64,000 bases of DNA from Aquimarina megaterium XH134 (GTDB lineage: Bacteria > Bacteroidota > Bacteroidia > Flavobacteriales > Flavobacteriaceae), in contig NZ_JACB01000035.1 in NCBI RefSeq assembly GCF_000520975.1, forward strand, positions 81,054 to 145,053, written 5' to 3'. The translations under genes were made by a program, and so were the position numbers. Below are positions 1-9,407 of this stretch, piece after piece. The notes under the pieces were generated by a model. The model searched no databases and had not been told where the DNA came from. It saw only the letters and a program-made list of their open reading frames with translations. How positions within the stretch are numbered: position 1 is the first letter of the stretch; each line of letters starts with the position of its first letter.

Positions 1-1514
1 CATATTATCTTAATTTTTTTGCAGAAATCAAAAATATTGAAGGTTATGGTTTTGTAACACCTTCAGCAGAAGATAAGGCAATTATGGTAGAGTATTCTTC
101 GCCTAATACAAATAAGCCTCTGCATTTAGGACATGTTAGAAATAATCTTTTAGGATATGCTGTAGCAGAAATTATCAAAGCTAGCGGTAAAAAAGTATAT
201 AAAACCCAAATTATTAATGATAGAGGTATACATATTTGTAAATCTATGTTAGCCTGGCAAAAATATGGAGATGGAAAAACACCAGAATCTACGGGGTTAA
301 AAGGAGATAAATTGGTTGGAAATTATTATGTGAAATTTGATAAAGTCTATAAAGATCAAATTGCTGAGTTAATTTCTGCAGGTAAAACAGAAGAGGACGC
401 AAAAAAGGAAGCTCCGATCTTGGTAGAAGCCCAAGAAATGCTTCGTAAATGGGAAGCAGGAGACGAAGAAGTGGTGAAACTTTGGGAAATGATGAATGGT
501 TGGGTGTATGATGGTTTTGATCAGACCTATAAGACTTTAGGAGTAGATTTTGATAGCTACTACTATGAAAGTAATACATATCTTCTTGGGAAGGATAATA
601 TCGAAGATGGATTGGCTACAGGTGTATTTTTCAAAAAAGAAGACGGGTCAGTATGGTGTGATCTAACCGATGAAGGTCTTGACGAAAAAATAGTATTGCG
701 TAGCGATGGTACTGCAGTATATATGACTCAGGATATAGGAACAGCAATACAGCGTGTTAAGGATAACCCTGATATAGGAGGGATGATATATACTGTAGGG
801 AATGAGCAAGATTATCATTTTAAGGTGTTGTTTTTAATTTTGAAAAAATTAGGATATGACTGGGCACAATATTTACATCATCTAAGTTATGGTATGGTTG
901 ATTTGCCTAGTGGTAAAATGAAAAGTAGAGAAGGAACGGTAGTAGATGCTGATGATTTAATTACTCAAATGGCAACGACTGCTGGTGAAATTTCTAAAGA
1001 TCTGGGTAAGTTAGATGGCTATACAGAAGATGAAAAAGCAGAAATTTACCGTACTATAGGTCTTGGGGCATTAAAATATTTTATTTTGAAAGTAGATCCC
1101 AAAAAACGTATTCTTTTTAATCCCGAAGAATCGGTAGATTTTCAAGGAAATACAGGGCCATTTATACAATATACCTATGCGCGTATTCAAGCAATTCTAC
1201 GAAAAGCAGATTTTGATTATGACATCCCTATAGTTGATATAACGTTACATGAAAAGGAGAAGGAACTTATTAAACAATTAGAGCTTTATCCAGAAATTAT
1301 TCAGAATGCTGCGAATGAACTTAGCCCAGCCATAGTTAGTAATTATACTTATGACTTGGTAAAGAGTTATAATTCGTTTTTTCAAAATGTATCTATATTC
1401 GGAGCAGATACAGATCAGGAAAAAATATTTAGAGTTCAAATTTCTAGTCTGGTGGGTAAAACTATTAAGTCTGGATTTAAACTTTTAGGGATTAACGTTC
1501 CCGAAAGGATGTAG
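1..1514 (+). CDS. argS: Arginyl-tRNA synthetase (5' end outside window)
   Basis: Class I aminoacyl-tRNA synthetase that charges tRNA-Arg in the cytoplasm. The frame is already open from base 3, and the residues before the first in-window ATG (base 84) continue the family's N-terminal domain, so that ATG is not the start and the gene begins before the window. The HIGH-type signature appears as HLGH in the segment NTNKPLHLGHVRNN, and the KMSKS-type loop as KMKSREG. The C-terminal DALR-type helical anticodon-binding domain is present (QYTYARIQAILRKA onwards). About 500 codons are visible against roughly 590 for the family. A stem-loop terminator follows. Confidence 0.97.
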   Translation, partial: YYLNFFAEIKNIEGYGFVTPSAEDKAIMVEYSSPNTNKPLHLGHVRNNLLGYAVAEIIKASGKKVYKTQIINDRGIHICKSMLAWQKYGDGKTPESTGLKGDKLVGNYYVKFDKVYKDQIAELISAGKTEEDAKKEAPILVEAQEMLRKWEAGDEEVVKLWEMMNGWVYDGFDQTYKTLGVDFDSYYYESNTYLLGKDNIEDGLATGVFFKKEDGSVWCDLTDEGLDEKIVLRSDGTAVYMTQDIGTAIQRVKDNPDIGGMIYTVGNEQDYHFKVLFLILKKLGYDWAQYLHHLSYGMVDLPSGKMKSREGTVVDADDLITQMATTAGEISKDLGKLDGYTEDEKAEIYRTIGLGALKYFILKVDPKKRILFNPEESVDFQGNTGPFIQYTYARIQAILRKADFDYDIPIVDITLHEKEKELIKQLELYPEIIQNAANELSPAIVSNYTYDLVKSYNSFFQNVSIFGADTDQEKIFRVQISSLVGKTIKSGFKLLGINVPERM

Positions 1515-1541
1515 TTTTAGATATAGGTGTAAAACTTTAGG

Positions 1542-1585
1542 ATCGATATTTTTTACTTTAAAAAGAGAAGGATATCGATTTTTTA
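1542..1585 (+). terminator. Stem-loop terminator after argS
   Basis: The arms ATCGATAT (1542-1549) and ATATCGAT (1572-1579) pair perfectly around an AT-rich loop and are followed by a run of six T on the plus strand, the form of an intrinsic terminator. Confidence 0.6.
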
Positions 1586-1662
1586 TTCCTTTTGTCTAAA
1601 GTATAAAATAAAAATCAATAGTAAATACTATATTAAATCATCTGTTTTTTTATTTTAGTAAG

Positions 1663-2130
1663 ATGAAGTGCCAAATATCAAGAGCAACAGATCAGGATTT
1701 ACCGTTGATGCAACATTTGTTTTATCAAACGGTTATTACGTATGGTTCTATGGTATTTACAAAATCAGAAATTAAAATTTACTCTCGATTGGCCATAAAC
1801 AAAGCATATTGGCAAAATAAATTTAGTAAAGACTTTATTTATAATGCCAAGTTAAATGGTGAAATTGTTGGTTCTTTTTCTATGGACCCAAAAGGAAATA
1901 TTGAGTATATATTTGTTCATATGAATTATCATGGGCGAGGTATTGCTAGTGAATTGTATCGTACTATCGAAGAAATAGCAAAAGAAACAAATATAAAAAC
2001 ATTAACTACGCAAGTTAATATGTTAACCCGTTCGTTTTTCCAGAAAAATGGCTTCGAAATTATAAAAAATGCTTCAAAAGTCGTTGGAGGAGAGGAAGTA
2101 ATAAGTTATAGCGGCGTAAAACATCTCTAA
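1663..2130 (+). CDS. GNAT family N-acetyltransferase
   Basis: A 155-residue protein with the GNAT fold. Near residues 85-105 the beta4/alpha3 acetyl-CoA pyrophosphate-binding segment reads VHMNYHGRGIASELY, matching the Q/RxxGxG/A motif. A later segment, TRSFFQKNGFE, is the usual beta-bulge region before the last strand. It should transfer an acetyl group from acetyl-CoA to a small molecule or amine, but the substrate cannot be read from the sequence. It stands alone between argS and ffh with roughly 150 and 240 bp of spacer, so it is probably monocistronic. Confidence 0.85.
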   Translation: MKCQISRATDQDLPLMQHLFYQTVITYGSMVFTKSEIKIYSRLAINKAYWQNKFSKDFIYNAKLNGEIVGSFSMDPKGNIEYIFVHMNYHGRGIASELYRTIEEIAKETNIKTLTTQVNMLTRSFFQKNGFEIIKNASKVVGGEEVISYSGVKHL

Positions 2131-2313
2131 AAACTAATATCTAAAACCAAATCATAGTATGTAAATGATTTTTAGTTTTTTAAGGTAAAATAATGTGTGA
2201 AATCGTATATTAATCTTGTCTTTGGCAACACAAAATTACATGTGATACTGTATTGTTTGATTGTGATTCTGTAATTCTATAATTCCATCCTTTATTTATA
2301 CACTTCAAATCCT

Positions 2314-2321
2314 TAAATTTG
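2314..2321 (+). promoter_or_regulatory. Bacteroidota -7 element upstream of ffh
   Basis: TAAATTTG matches the Bacteroidota -7 consensus TAnnTTTG and lies about 48 bp before the ffh start codon. No clear -33 TTG element is visible at the expected spacing. Confidence 0.5.
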
Positions 2322-2368
2322 CACCGATCTATCGATAAAGGTAGTGTTTTCAAAATACAAGAAAATAT

Positions 2369-3697
2369 ATGTTTGATAATTTAAGTGATAAGCTAGATAA
2401 AGCTTTACATATTCTAAAAGGTCATGGGCAGATAACAGAAGTAAATGTTGCAGAGACACTTAAGGAAGTGCGAAGAGCATTAGTTGATGCCGATGTAAAT
2501 TATAAAATTGCTAAAGAATTTACTTCAACAGTAAAAGAAAAAGCATTAGGTCAAAATGTTTTAAAAAGCCTTAAGCCAGGGCAATTGATGGTGAAACTTG
2601 TCAAGGATGAATTAACAGAATTGATGGGTGGTGATGTTGTAGAGGTTGATTTATCGGGTAAACCATCTGTTATTTTGATGTCGGGATTACAAGGTTCTGG
2701 TAAGACTACTTTTTCGGGAAAACTTGCTAATTTTCTTGCAACTAAAAAAACTAAAAAACCACTTCTTGTTGCTTGTGATGTATATAGACCTGCGGCGATA
2801 GATCAATTGCACGTAGTTGGAGAGCAGATTAATGTAGAGGTTTTTAGTGATAGAGGCAATAATGATCCGGTTGCTATTGCCAAAGCTGGTGTAGCACATG
2901 CAAAAGCAAATGGATTTAATGTGGTTATTATTGATACCGCAGGGCGTTTGGCTGTAGACGAAGTGATGATGACCGAGATAGCAAATATCCATAAAGCTGT
3001 TACTCCTAATGAAACCTTATTTGTTGTTGATTCTATGACAGGGCAGGATGCAGTTAATACTGCAAAAGCTTTTAATGATGTCCTTAACTTTGATGGAGTA
3101 ATTCTAACTAAGCTTGATGGTGATACCCGAGGTGGAGCAGCAATATCTATAAAATCGGTTGTTGATAAACCTATTAAATTTATTGGTACCGGGGAGAAAA
3201 TGGAAGCCATCGATGTGTTCTATCCTTCTCGTATGGCAGATCGTATTTTGGGGATGGGAGATGTAGTATCTCTGGTAGAGCGTGCTCAGGAGCAGTTTGA
3301 CGAAGAAGAGGCAAGAAAATTACAAAAGAAAATTGCCAAAAATCAGTTCGGATTTGATGATTTCTTAAAACAAATTCAGCAGATTAAGAAAATGGGTAAT
3401 ATGAAGGATCTGATCGGAATGATCCCTGGAGCGGGGAAAATGATGAAAAATATGGATATCGATGATGATGCGTTTAGGCATATTGAGGCGATTATACATT
3501 CTATGACACCAGAAGAACGATCAAAACCACAAATTATAAATTCTAGTAGAAAGAAACGTATTGGTAAAGGTTCGGGAACATCGATACAACAAGTAAATCA
3601 GTTGTTAAAGCAATTTGATCAAATGAGTAAGATGATGAAGATGATGCAAGGTGGCGGTGGAAAACGAATGATGCAGATGATGGGTAAAATGAAATAA
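2369..3697 (+). CDS. ffh: Signal recognition particle GTPase
   Basis: GTPase subunit of the bacterial SRP, which binds signal sequences on translating ribosomes and docks with FtsY for co-translational membrane targeting. Its 442 residues are the normal length. Domains run in order: an N-terminal helical bundle; the G domain with P-loop GLQGSGKTT near residue 109, DTAGR and TKLDGDTRGG; then the methionine-rich M domain, ending in a run of Met and Gly residues (KMMKMMQGGGG). A -7 element precedes it, and folD follows after 36 bp in the same direction, so the two may be cotranscribed. Confidence 0.98.
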   Translation: MFDNLSDKLDKALHILKGHGQITEVNVAETLKEVRRALVDADVNYKIAKEFTSTVKEKALGQNVLKSLKPGQLMVKLVKDELTELMGGDVVEVDLSGKPSVILMSGLQGSGKTTFSGKLANFLATKKTKKPLLVACDVYRPAAIDQLHVVGEQINVEVFSDRGNNDPVAIAKAGVAHAKANGFNVVIIDTAGRLAVDEVMMTEIANIHKAVTPNETLFVVDSMTGQDAVNTAKAFNDVLNFDGVILTKLDGDTRGGAAISIKSVVDKPIKFIGTGEKMEAIDVFYPSRMADRILGMGDVVSLVERAQEQFDEEEARKLQKKIAKNQFGFDDFLKQIQQIKKMGNMKDLIGMIPGAGKMMKNMDIDDDAFRHIEAIIHSMTPEERSKPQIINSSRKKRIGKGSGTSIQQVNQLLKQFDQMSKMMKMMQGGGGKRMMQMMGKMK

Positions 3698-3733
3698 TTA
3701 TAATTTTTTGGGAATAACAGGTAATTTAGGCAA

Positions 3734-4618
3734 ATGGAAATATTAGATGGAAAAAAAGTAAGCAACGATATTAAAGATGAAATAGCTGTTGAGGTTCAGA
3801 AAATGAAAGAACGTGGTGAAAAAGTACCACATCTTGCAGCAGTTTTGGTAGGTAATGACGGTGCTAGTTTAACTTATGTAGGTAGTAAAGTTAGGGCTTG
3901 TGAACGAATAGGTTTTGAATCTACTTTGGTAAAGATGCCAGATACTACCAGTGAAATAGAACTGTTAGCTAAGATTAAAGAGCTTAATGAAGATGATGAT
4001 ATCGATGGTTTTATAGTGCAATTGCCATTACCTCCTCAGATTGATGAACAAAAGATACTTTTAGCGGTACACCCTGATAAGGATGTAGATGGTTTTCATC
4101 CCATGAATTTTGGAAGAATGGCGCTAGAGATGCCAGCCTTTATTTCTGCTACTCCGTTTGGTATTTTAGAGTTATTAGAACGCTACAATGTAGAGACCAA
4201 AGGAAAACATACTGTGGTAATTGGTAGAAGTCATATTGTTGGTAGGCCTATTAGTATCTTAATGGGAAGAAAAGGTTCTCCTGGTAATTCTACAGTAACA
4301 TTAACCCATAGTCATACTAAAAATATTGAGCAAATTATTGCTCAGGCAGATATTGTTATTTCTGCCTTGGGAGTTCCTAATTTTTTGAAAGCTGAGATGG
4401 TGAAAGAAAATGCGGTTGTTATTGATGTTGGAATTACAAGAGTTTCTGATGAATCCAGTCCAAAAGGATATAGGATTGTTGGGGATGTAGATTTTGAAAA
4501 TGTAAGTAAAAAAGCATCTTTTATTACTCCGGTGCCAGGAGGAGTAGGGCCAATGACAATAGCGATGTTGCTTAAAAACACATTATTAGCAAGAGAAAGA
4601 CATCAAAATAATAAATAA
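3734..4618 (+). CDS. folD: Methylene-THF dehydrogenase/cyclohydrolase
   Basis: Bifunctional cytosolic enzyme of one-carbon metabolism: it oxidises 5,10-methylene-tetrahydrofolate with NADP+ and hydrolyses the methenyl product to 10-formyl-THF. Its 294 residues are the standard length. Signature segments are YVGSKVRACERIG (with the catalytic Lys), the substrate-site segment QLPLPPQID, DKDVDGFHP, the Rossmann segment VVIGRSHIVGRPI and the C-terminal PGGVGPMTIAMLL. It starts 36 bp after ffh and is followed by strong inverted repeats that should end the transcript. Confidence 0.98.
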   Translation: MEILDGKKVSNDIKDEIAVEVQKMKERGEKVPHLAAVLVGNDGASLTYVGSKVRACERIGFESTLVKMPDTTSEIELLAKIKELNEDDDIDGFIVQLPLPPQIDEQKILLAVHPDKDVDGFHPMNFGRMALEMPAFISATPFGILELLERYNVETKGKHTVVIGRSHIVGRPISILMGRKGSPGNSTVTLTHSHTKNIEQIIAQADIVISALGVPNFLKAEMVKENAVVIDVGITRVSDESSPKGYRIVGDVDFENVSKKASFITPVPGGVGPMTIAMLLKNTLLARERHQNNK

Positions 4619-4805
4619 TTTTGATTTGTTTTTTGAACTAAAAAATAGATATCCGGCACGATAATTATAAAGAGTGTTAAGAAGAACTAGGTGCTGTGTT
4701 AAAAAAGATTGATATCGATGTGATTTTTCTTATACTATGTTAGAAATCATCGATTTAGATGTTTCTAATCACTTAAATACTTTGATCTAATAGTATTTAC
4801 AATTA

Positions 4806-4855
4806 ATACCTAAAAAGCCAGTACATACGATCGTATGTACTGGCTTTTTAGGTAT
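4806..4855. repeat. Perfect 50-bp palindrome, likely bidirectional terminator
   Basis: Bases 4806-4830 are the exact reverse complement of 4831-4855, with no loop and no mismatch, and pairing stops at 4805/4856. The arm carries the GC-containing core AGCCAGTACATACGA flanked by a short A run on one side and a T run on the other, so either strand gives a hairpin followed by U-rich RNA. It lies between folD (plus) and the convergent SH3-domain gene (minus), the usual place for a shared terminator. Confidence 0.8.
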
Positions 4856-4898
4856 GTAAGAATTTCCTTCTGAAAAAAATCCTTATCGTATTTATAAT

Positions 4899-4933
4899 AT
4901 AAACGCCAGAACTCATAAAGTCCTGGCGTTTAT
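4899..4933. terminator. Second convergent terminator hairpin
   Basis: ATAAACGCCAG (4899-4909) pairs with CTGGCGTTTAT (4923-4933) over an 11-bp perfect stem with a 13-nt loop. The arms are A/T-rich outside the GC core, so it can act on the minus-strand gene ending at 4987 as well as on the plus strand. Confidence 0.65.
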
Positions 4934-4986
4934 TATATATGTTACATTTATATTTTGGTGATTATAAAATGTATGTAATCGTATTC

Positions 4987-6138
4987 TTAGTTTTCGTTAA
5001 ATTTATCTGCAGAAATGTTATCATCACTACCAGTACTATATCCACCTCCACTAGGAAGAAGATCTAATGCTAAATTATACGAAGGAACGTTGATACCTTT
5101 AGAAGTTTTAACGGTGTTAAAGTCTAAGATTTGCTCACTCTTTTCGTATAATGCATTCTTAGTAAAAGTTCCATATTTTTTACCATTCTCAGTGGTTTCT
5201 TTCCATTCCTTACCGTATGCAATTTTAAGGAAGTATTCTCCCTCTGGAATGTTTCTGATAAACTGAGTAGTATTAGAGTTGATATAGGTTACACGTACTA
5301 ACTGGTCATCAGCTTTGGTTTTACCCATTTTGTACATCTTAATAACAACTTCTGTGTTTTTTCCTACTTTAATTTTTAGGTAGTTATCTAACTTATAATC
5401 AAACTTACCTTTAAAGTTAAATGATTTTGGAGTTGCACCAGACTTATATGTCTTTTTCTCCCAGCTAGAGTATTTATCTTCTCTAGATACTTCTATAGAA
5501 GCAGCTTTAGGAGAGCTCGTATTCGAGCTAGAACCATAAGATGGTGTTGTAGATTCGATAGGATTAGAGGCTACATTCGAACCTCTTGCAGCTCTTCTGT
5601 TAGCTTCTTCTACCGCTTTTCTTGTTTCTTCTGTGTCTGCAAGAGCTCGTTGTGCAGCAACATCTTTTGATCGTTTTGCTGCTTCTGCATCTGCAATAGC
5701 TTTTGCTGCAGCTGCTTCTGCTTCTCTTTTTAGACGTTCTGCGTCAGCAATTGCTTTTCTTGCTGCTTCTTCTGCAGCTTTTTTGGCAGCTTCTGCCTGT
5801 GCAATTGCTCGTGCTGCTGCTTGTTTTGCAGCTTCTCTTTTTGCTGCTGCTTCTTGAGCAGCTCTTTCTGCATCTGCAATTCGGCTATCCTCGGTTAATA
5901 GCTTACTAAGTACAAATCCGTTCATTTTCTTGAACTGTATTGCACTCCATTCTCCGTAATTAGAGCTCATTACATACACCTGAGTTCCTTGAGGAACCTC
6001 GGCGATGGTATTAAATTGTAGGCCTGGACCACTTCGAACTTCTAATTTATTAGAAGACATTAAGTATTGCCCATCCTGAGCATGAGCAGACGAGAAAGTA
6101 ATCACCAAAAGCAGAATAAATGTAAAAATAGACTTCAT
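4987..6138 (-). CDS. Secreted SH3-domain protein with Ala-rich coiled coil
   Basis: A 383-residue exported protein. An N-terminal signal peptide ends near SSAHAQ (residues 1-20). Residues about 25-85 form a bacterial SH3 (SH3b) domain (LEVRSGPGLQFNTIAEVPQG, then GEWSAIQF), a fold that often binds cell-wall material. Residues about 88-185 are a long, low-complexity helical repeat rich in Ala, Glu, Lys and Arg, built from units such as AKAIADAEAAKR, which should form a rod or coiled coil. The C-terminal 150 residues are a beta-rich domain I do not recognise. A spacer or wall-associated role is inference. A -7 element lies about 33 bp upstream. Confidence 0.8.
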   Translation of the reverse strand: MKSIFTFILLLVITFSSAHAQDGQYLMSSNKLEVRSGPGLQFNTIAEVPQGTQVYVMSSNYGEWSAIQFKKMNGFVLSKLLTEDSRIADAERAAQEAAAKREAAKQAAARAIAQAEAAKKAAEEAARKAIADAERLKREAEAAAAKAIADAEAAKRSKDVAAQRALADTEETRKAVEEANRRAARGSNVASNPIESTTPSYGSSSNTSSPKAASIEVSREDKYSSWEKKTYKSGATPKSFNFKGKFDYKLDNYLKIKVGKNTEVVIKMYKMGKTKADDQLVRVTYINSNTTQFIRNIPEGEYFLKIAYGKEWKETTENGKKYGTFTKNALYEKSEQILDFNTVKTSKGINVPSYNLALDLLPSGGGYSTGSDDNISADKFNEN

Positions 6139-6170
6139 ATCGCTTGTTTTAAGTAGATTGGGTTATAATT

Positions 6171-6178
6171 CAAATTTA
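6171..6178 (-). promoter_or_regulatory. -7 element for the SH3-domain gene
   Basis: Minus-strand TAAATTTG fits TAnnTTTG and lies about 33 bp upstream of the ATG at 6138. Confidence 0.45.
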
Positions 6179-6744
6179 ATATTACTATTTCTTTAATTAA
6201 AAATTTATAAAAAAACATAATTTACCGTCAAAAATCGATCTTCAAAAAAGGTGCCAAAAATATTTTAGCTCTAATTTCTTCTTTTAATACAATCTAATAA
6301 ACATTAAAAGAATTACAATTTTTTAAAGAACAATTTGATCTGTAATGATTTGTTTTTCAATAAGTTAATGTGTTTTTGCTCTAGCAAAACTTCAATACTT
6401 TCGATTAAAATACTGAAAAGAAAACCATTAAATCAGACTCAAAAGTAATGTTTTAATATGAAAAACACAACTTGTTTTCATTTTATTTCAATAAAAATAA
6501 CAATTTATTTCTATCATTTTGTGTTTTTCAACGATTTTTTTTGACAATACAACCGATTTAGTTGTGATTTTTAGATAGCATTGTCGGTTTTGTAAGTCAT
6601 GTGTTATAGATATATGTAAATATGAAAAATATTTAATTTGATAAGCACAAGGCTCTATTCTGTTTTAACATAGGTTTAACAAGGGGTTTGCGCGCTTTAA
6701 TTAGAATATCAAACCCTATACTTAAATTCATATGTGAATAAACT
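6179..6744. other. AT-rich intergenic stretch, no gene seen
   Basis: About 570 bp between the SH3-domain gene and msrA. All frames are broken by stops and I see no RNA gene or strong hairpin. It probably holds only the upstream region of the SH3 gene and the 3' untranslated region of msrA. Confidence 0.6.
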
Positions 6745-7416
6745 TTAATGTTTTTCTTTAATAAGATTAGGGAATTTTGCTTGAAATCTTTTTAACCTGG
6801 GAACAGATATATTACGTATGTAGGGGTTGCCTGGATTTCTTTTTTCATAATCCTGATGATAAGCTTCTCCTTCCCAGAATTTTTGAAATGGCAACACTTC
6901 TGCTGCGATTCTTCGGTTTAGTTTTTTACCTAATGCTTCTTTCTTGTTTTCGATTATTTTTTTCTGCTCTTCATTTTGATAAAAGATAATCGATCTGTAT
7001 TGTGAGCCATGATCTGGGCCTTGTCCATTAACTTGAGTTGGATTTTGTGATCCAAAATATACATCTACCAAAGTTGAGAAAGAAACAATTTTTGGGTCAT
7101 AAATGATTTCTACAGCTTCGGCATGTCCTGTTCGCCCAGTATTACTTGATTGGTATGTTGGGTTTTTGGTATGGCCTCCTGAGTAACCAGAGATAGATTC
7201 TTTAACACCTTTTACGCTTTCGTAAATAGCTTCGACACACCAAAAACATCCACTGGCAAAATAAGCTCTTTCCATACCGTCGACAGGTTTAACTCTCACG
7301 GGTGTGATGTTTTCGTTTTTTGTGACTTCTTTTTTGTTATTAACTGATTGACTATTACTTTGGCAGCTCGAGAATAATAAAACAGCACTCCATATTATAT
7401 ATAGTATATTTTTCAT
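6745..7416 (-). CDS. msrA: Peptide-methionine (S)-S-oxide reductase, lipoprotein
   Basis: Reduces methionine-S-sulfoxide in oxidised proteins. The catalytic motif GCFWC is at residues 56-60, with the nucleophilic Cys inside it, followed by family segments GVKESISGYSGG, GHAEAVEIIYDP and DHGSQYRSIIFY. The N-terminus (about residues 1-18) is a hydrophobic signal ending in the lipobox-like LFSSC, so the enzyme is probably lipidated and works in the periplasm or at the outer membrane, as in many Bacteroidota. Its 223 residues are longer than a cytosolic MsrA because of this leader and a linker. It is convergent with nothing and stands alone. Confidence 0.95.
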   Translation of the reverse strand: MKNILYIIWSAVLLFSSCQSNSQSVNNKKEVTKNENITPVRVKPVDGMERAYFASGCFWCVEAIYESVKGVKESISGYSGGHTKNPTYQSSNTGRTGHAEAVEIIYDPKIVSFSTLVDVYFGSQNPTQVNGQGPDHGSQYRSIIFYQNEEQKKIIENKKEALGKKLNRRIAAEVLPFQKFWEGEAYHQDYEKRNPGNPYIRNISVPRLKRFQAKFPNLIKEKH

Positions 7417-7504
7417 GATATATTAAGTTTTAACACTTGGTCAATTTCTTCTTAGAAAACTTTCAGTTTATTTATTAAAAGTGATAAAATAATATGATAA
7501 TGCA

Positions 7505-7538
7505 AAGGCGGCTATCAATTAATATTGATAGCCGCCTT
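7505..7538 (-). terminator. Terminator after rho
   Basis: AAGGCGGCTATCAAT (7505-7519) and ATTGATAGCCGCCTT (7524-7538) form a perfect 15-bp stem with a 4-nt loop, 24 bp downstream of the rho stop codon on the minus strand. Confidence 0.75.
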
Positions 7539-7561
7539 CGATATTTATTATAAATGTATTG

Positions 7562-9205
7562 TTATCCGTTCATAGAAATAAGGAACTCGTCATTATTTCT
7601 TGTTTGCTTAAAACGTTCATTAATAAATTCCATTGCTTCTACTGGGTTCATATCTGCAAGATATTTTCGCATTACCCACATTCTTTGAATAGTAGTTTCG
7701 TCTAATAGAATGTCATCTCGACGAGTACTAGAAGATGTAAGGTCAATAGCAGGGAAAATTCTACGATTAGAGATTTTACGATCTAATTGTAGTTCCATGT
7801 TACCAGTTCCTTTGAATTCTTCAAAGATTACTTCATCCATTTTAGAACCTGTTTCTGTTAATGCTGTTGCGATAATAGTTAATGAACCTCCATTTTCTAT
7901 GTTACGTGCAGCACCAAAGAAACGTTTTGGTTTGTGTAAAGCATTAGCATCTACACCACCACTTAATATTTTTCCACTAGCAGGTTGTACTGTGTTGTAT
8001 GCTCTGGCTAGTCTTGTGATTGAATCTAATAGAATGACTACATCGTGACCACATTCGACTAATCTTTTTGCTTTTTCCAATACGATGTTAGCTACTTTTA
8101 CATGCTCGTTAGCTTCTTTGTCAAAGGTAGAAGCAATTACTTCTCCTTTTACATTACGCTGCATATCTGTAACTTCTTCAGGTCTTTCATCTATAAGAAG
8201 GATCATTTGGTATACTTCGGGATGATTTGCTGCAATAGCATTAGCAACATCCTTAAGTAGCATGGTCTTACCTGTTTTAGGTTGTGATACTATCATACCA
8301 CGTTGTCCTTTTCCGATAGGAGCAAACAAATCCATTATCCTGGTAGAGATTGTACTTTGTCTTTCTGCAATATTAAATTTTTCTTGCGGAAATAGGGGAG
8401 TCAAATGCTCAAAAGAAACTCTATCGCGAACTACTTGTGGATCAAGACCGTTGATTTTATTTACCTTAATAAGAGGGAAGTATTTTTCACCTTCTTTAGG
8501 AGGTCTTACTTGTCCTAATACAGTATCACCTGTTTTAAGTCCGAAAAGTCTGATTTGCGATTGTGATACATAGATATCATCTGGAGAAGAAAGATAGTTG
8601 TAGTCACTAGATCTTAAAAAGCCATATCCATCTTGCATAATGTCTAATACGCCTTCACTTTCGATTATGGCATCAAACTCAAAATCTGGTTCTTTATATC
8701 GATTTCTATTGTCTCGATTTCCGTTCTCCTTTTTATTAGCGTTATTAGGATTGTTGCTTCGAGATTTATTTTGTTGAGACTTATCATTACCTCTGTTTCG
8801 ATTGTCCTTTTTATCGTCTCTATTTTGGTGAGGTTTGTTTTTTTTATCGGTGTTTTCTTTCTCTTTAGAAACAGTTTCCTCTGAAGGAAGCGGTTTGGTC
8901 ACTTCGCTTTTTTGTTCTTTAGGAGCTTTGTTGTCTTTTTTGGCAGGATTTGTAGGTCCGTCTGGTTTGCGAGCACGGGGCCTTCTTTGGCGAGCATTGG
9001 GTTTGGGTTTTTCAGAATCTGTTTTTTCTGAAATATCCTCAGCTACGACTTGCTTTACCTTATTAGGATTTGTGGCTTGATAATCTAGTATTTGATATAC
9101 TAAATCTAATTTTTTTAAGGTACGAAACTTAGGTACATTAAGGTTTTTTGCAATTTCTTGCAATTCAGGAAGCTTTTTTGCTTTTAATTCGGAAATCTCT
9201 AACAT
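7562..9205 (-). CDS. rho: Transcription termination factor Rho
   Basis: Hexameric RNA helicase that ends transcription at Rho-dependent sites. Its 547 residues are longer than the 419 of E. coli. The first 45 residues form the Rho_N helical domain (LKAKKLPELQEIAKNL). Residues about 50-170 are a low-complexity, Lys/Asn/Arg/Asp-rich insertion. Then come the RNA-binding cold-shock-like domain (GYGFLRSSDYNYL...DDIYVSQSQIRLFGLKTGD) and the ATPase core with P-loop QPKTGKT and segments LLIDERPEEVTDM and VVILLDSITRLARAYN. Basic, Asn-rich insertions of this kind are known in Rho of Bacteroidota and Actinobacteria. The gene is divergent from the DUF4293 gene. Confidence 0.98.
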   Translation of the reverse strand: MLEISELKAKKLPELQEIAKNLNVPKFRTLKKLDLVYQILDYQATNPNKVKQVVAEDISEKTDSEKPKPNARQRRPRARKPDGPTNPAKKDNKAPKEQKSEVTKPLPSEETVSKEKENTDKKNKPHQNRDDKKDNRNRGNDKSQQNKSRSNNPNNANKKENGNRDNRNRYKEPDFEFDAIIESEGVLDIMQDGYGFLRSSDYNYLSSPDDIYVSQSQIRLFGLKTGDTVLGQVRPPKEGEKYFPLIKVNKINGLDPQVVRDRVSFEHLTPLFPQEKFNIAERQSTISTRIMDLFAPIGKGQRGMIVSQPKTGKTMLLKDVANAIAANHPEVYQMILLIDERPEEVTDMQRNVKGEVIASTFDKEANEHVKVANIVLEKAKRLVECGHDVVILLDSITRLARAYNTVQPASGKILSGGVDANALHKPKRFFGAARNIENGGSLTIIATALTETGSKMDEVIFEEFKGTGNMELQLDRKISNRRIFPAIDLTSSSTRRDDILLDETTIQRMWVMRKYLADMNPVEAMEFINERFKQTRNNDEFLISMNG

Positions 9206-9376
9206 TTATATTTGTTATATAATTTTACGTTTTAGGTATAAATTTTCTAAAGAAGAAATCTAGGAAAATTTTATTTTCGAAGGTAAGTAACCTTAGTTGA
9301 GAAGGTTACAGGTTTTGTGCTGCAAGTATACGACTTTATTTTTAATTTTTTACACATATTTATAAAAAGAAACTCT

Positions 9377-9384
9377 TATTTTTG
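9377..9384 (+). promoter_or_regulatory. -7 element for the DUF4293 gene
   Basis: TATTTTTG fits TAnnTTTG and ends 24 bp before the ATG at 9408. Confidence 0.45.
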
Positions 9385-9407
9385 CTTTTCTCTAAGGAAA
9401 AAAAATA

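Noticed and set aside
84..1514. Short argS starting at the ATG at base 84
   Set aside because: The frame is open to base 3 with residues that continue the family N-terminal domain, so the true start is outside the window.
5633..5909. Two plus-strand ORFs rich in Ala, Leu and Ser
   Set aside because: They are reverse-strand shadows of the Ala-rich coiled coil of the SH3-domain protein.
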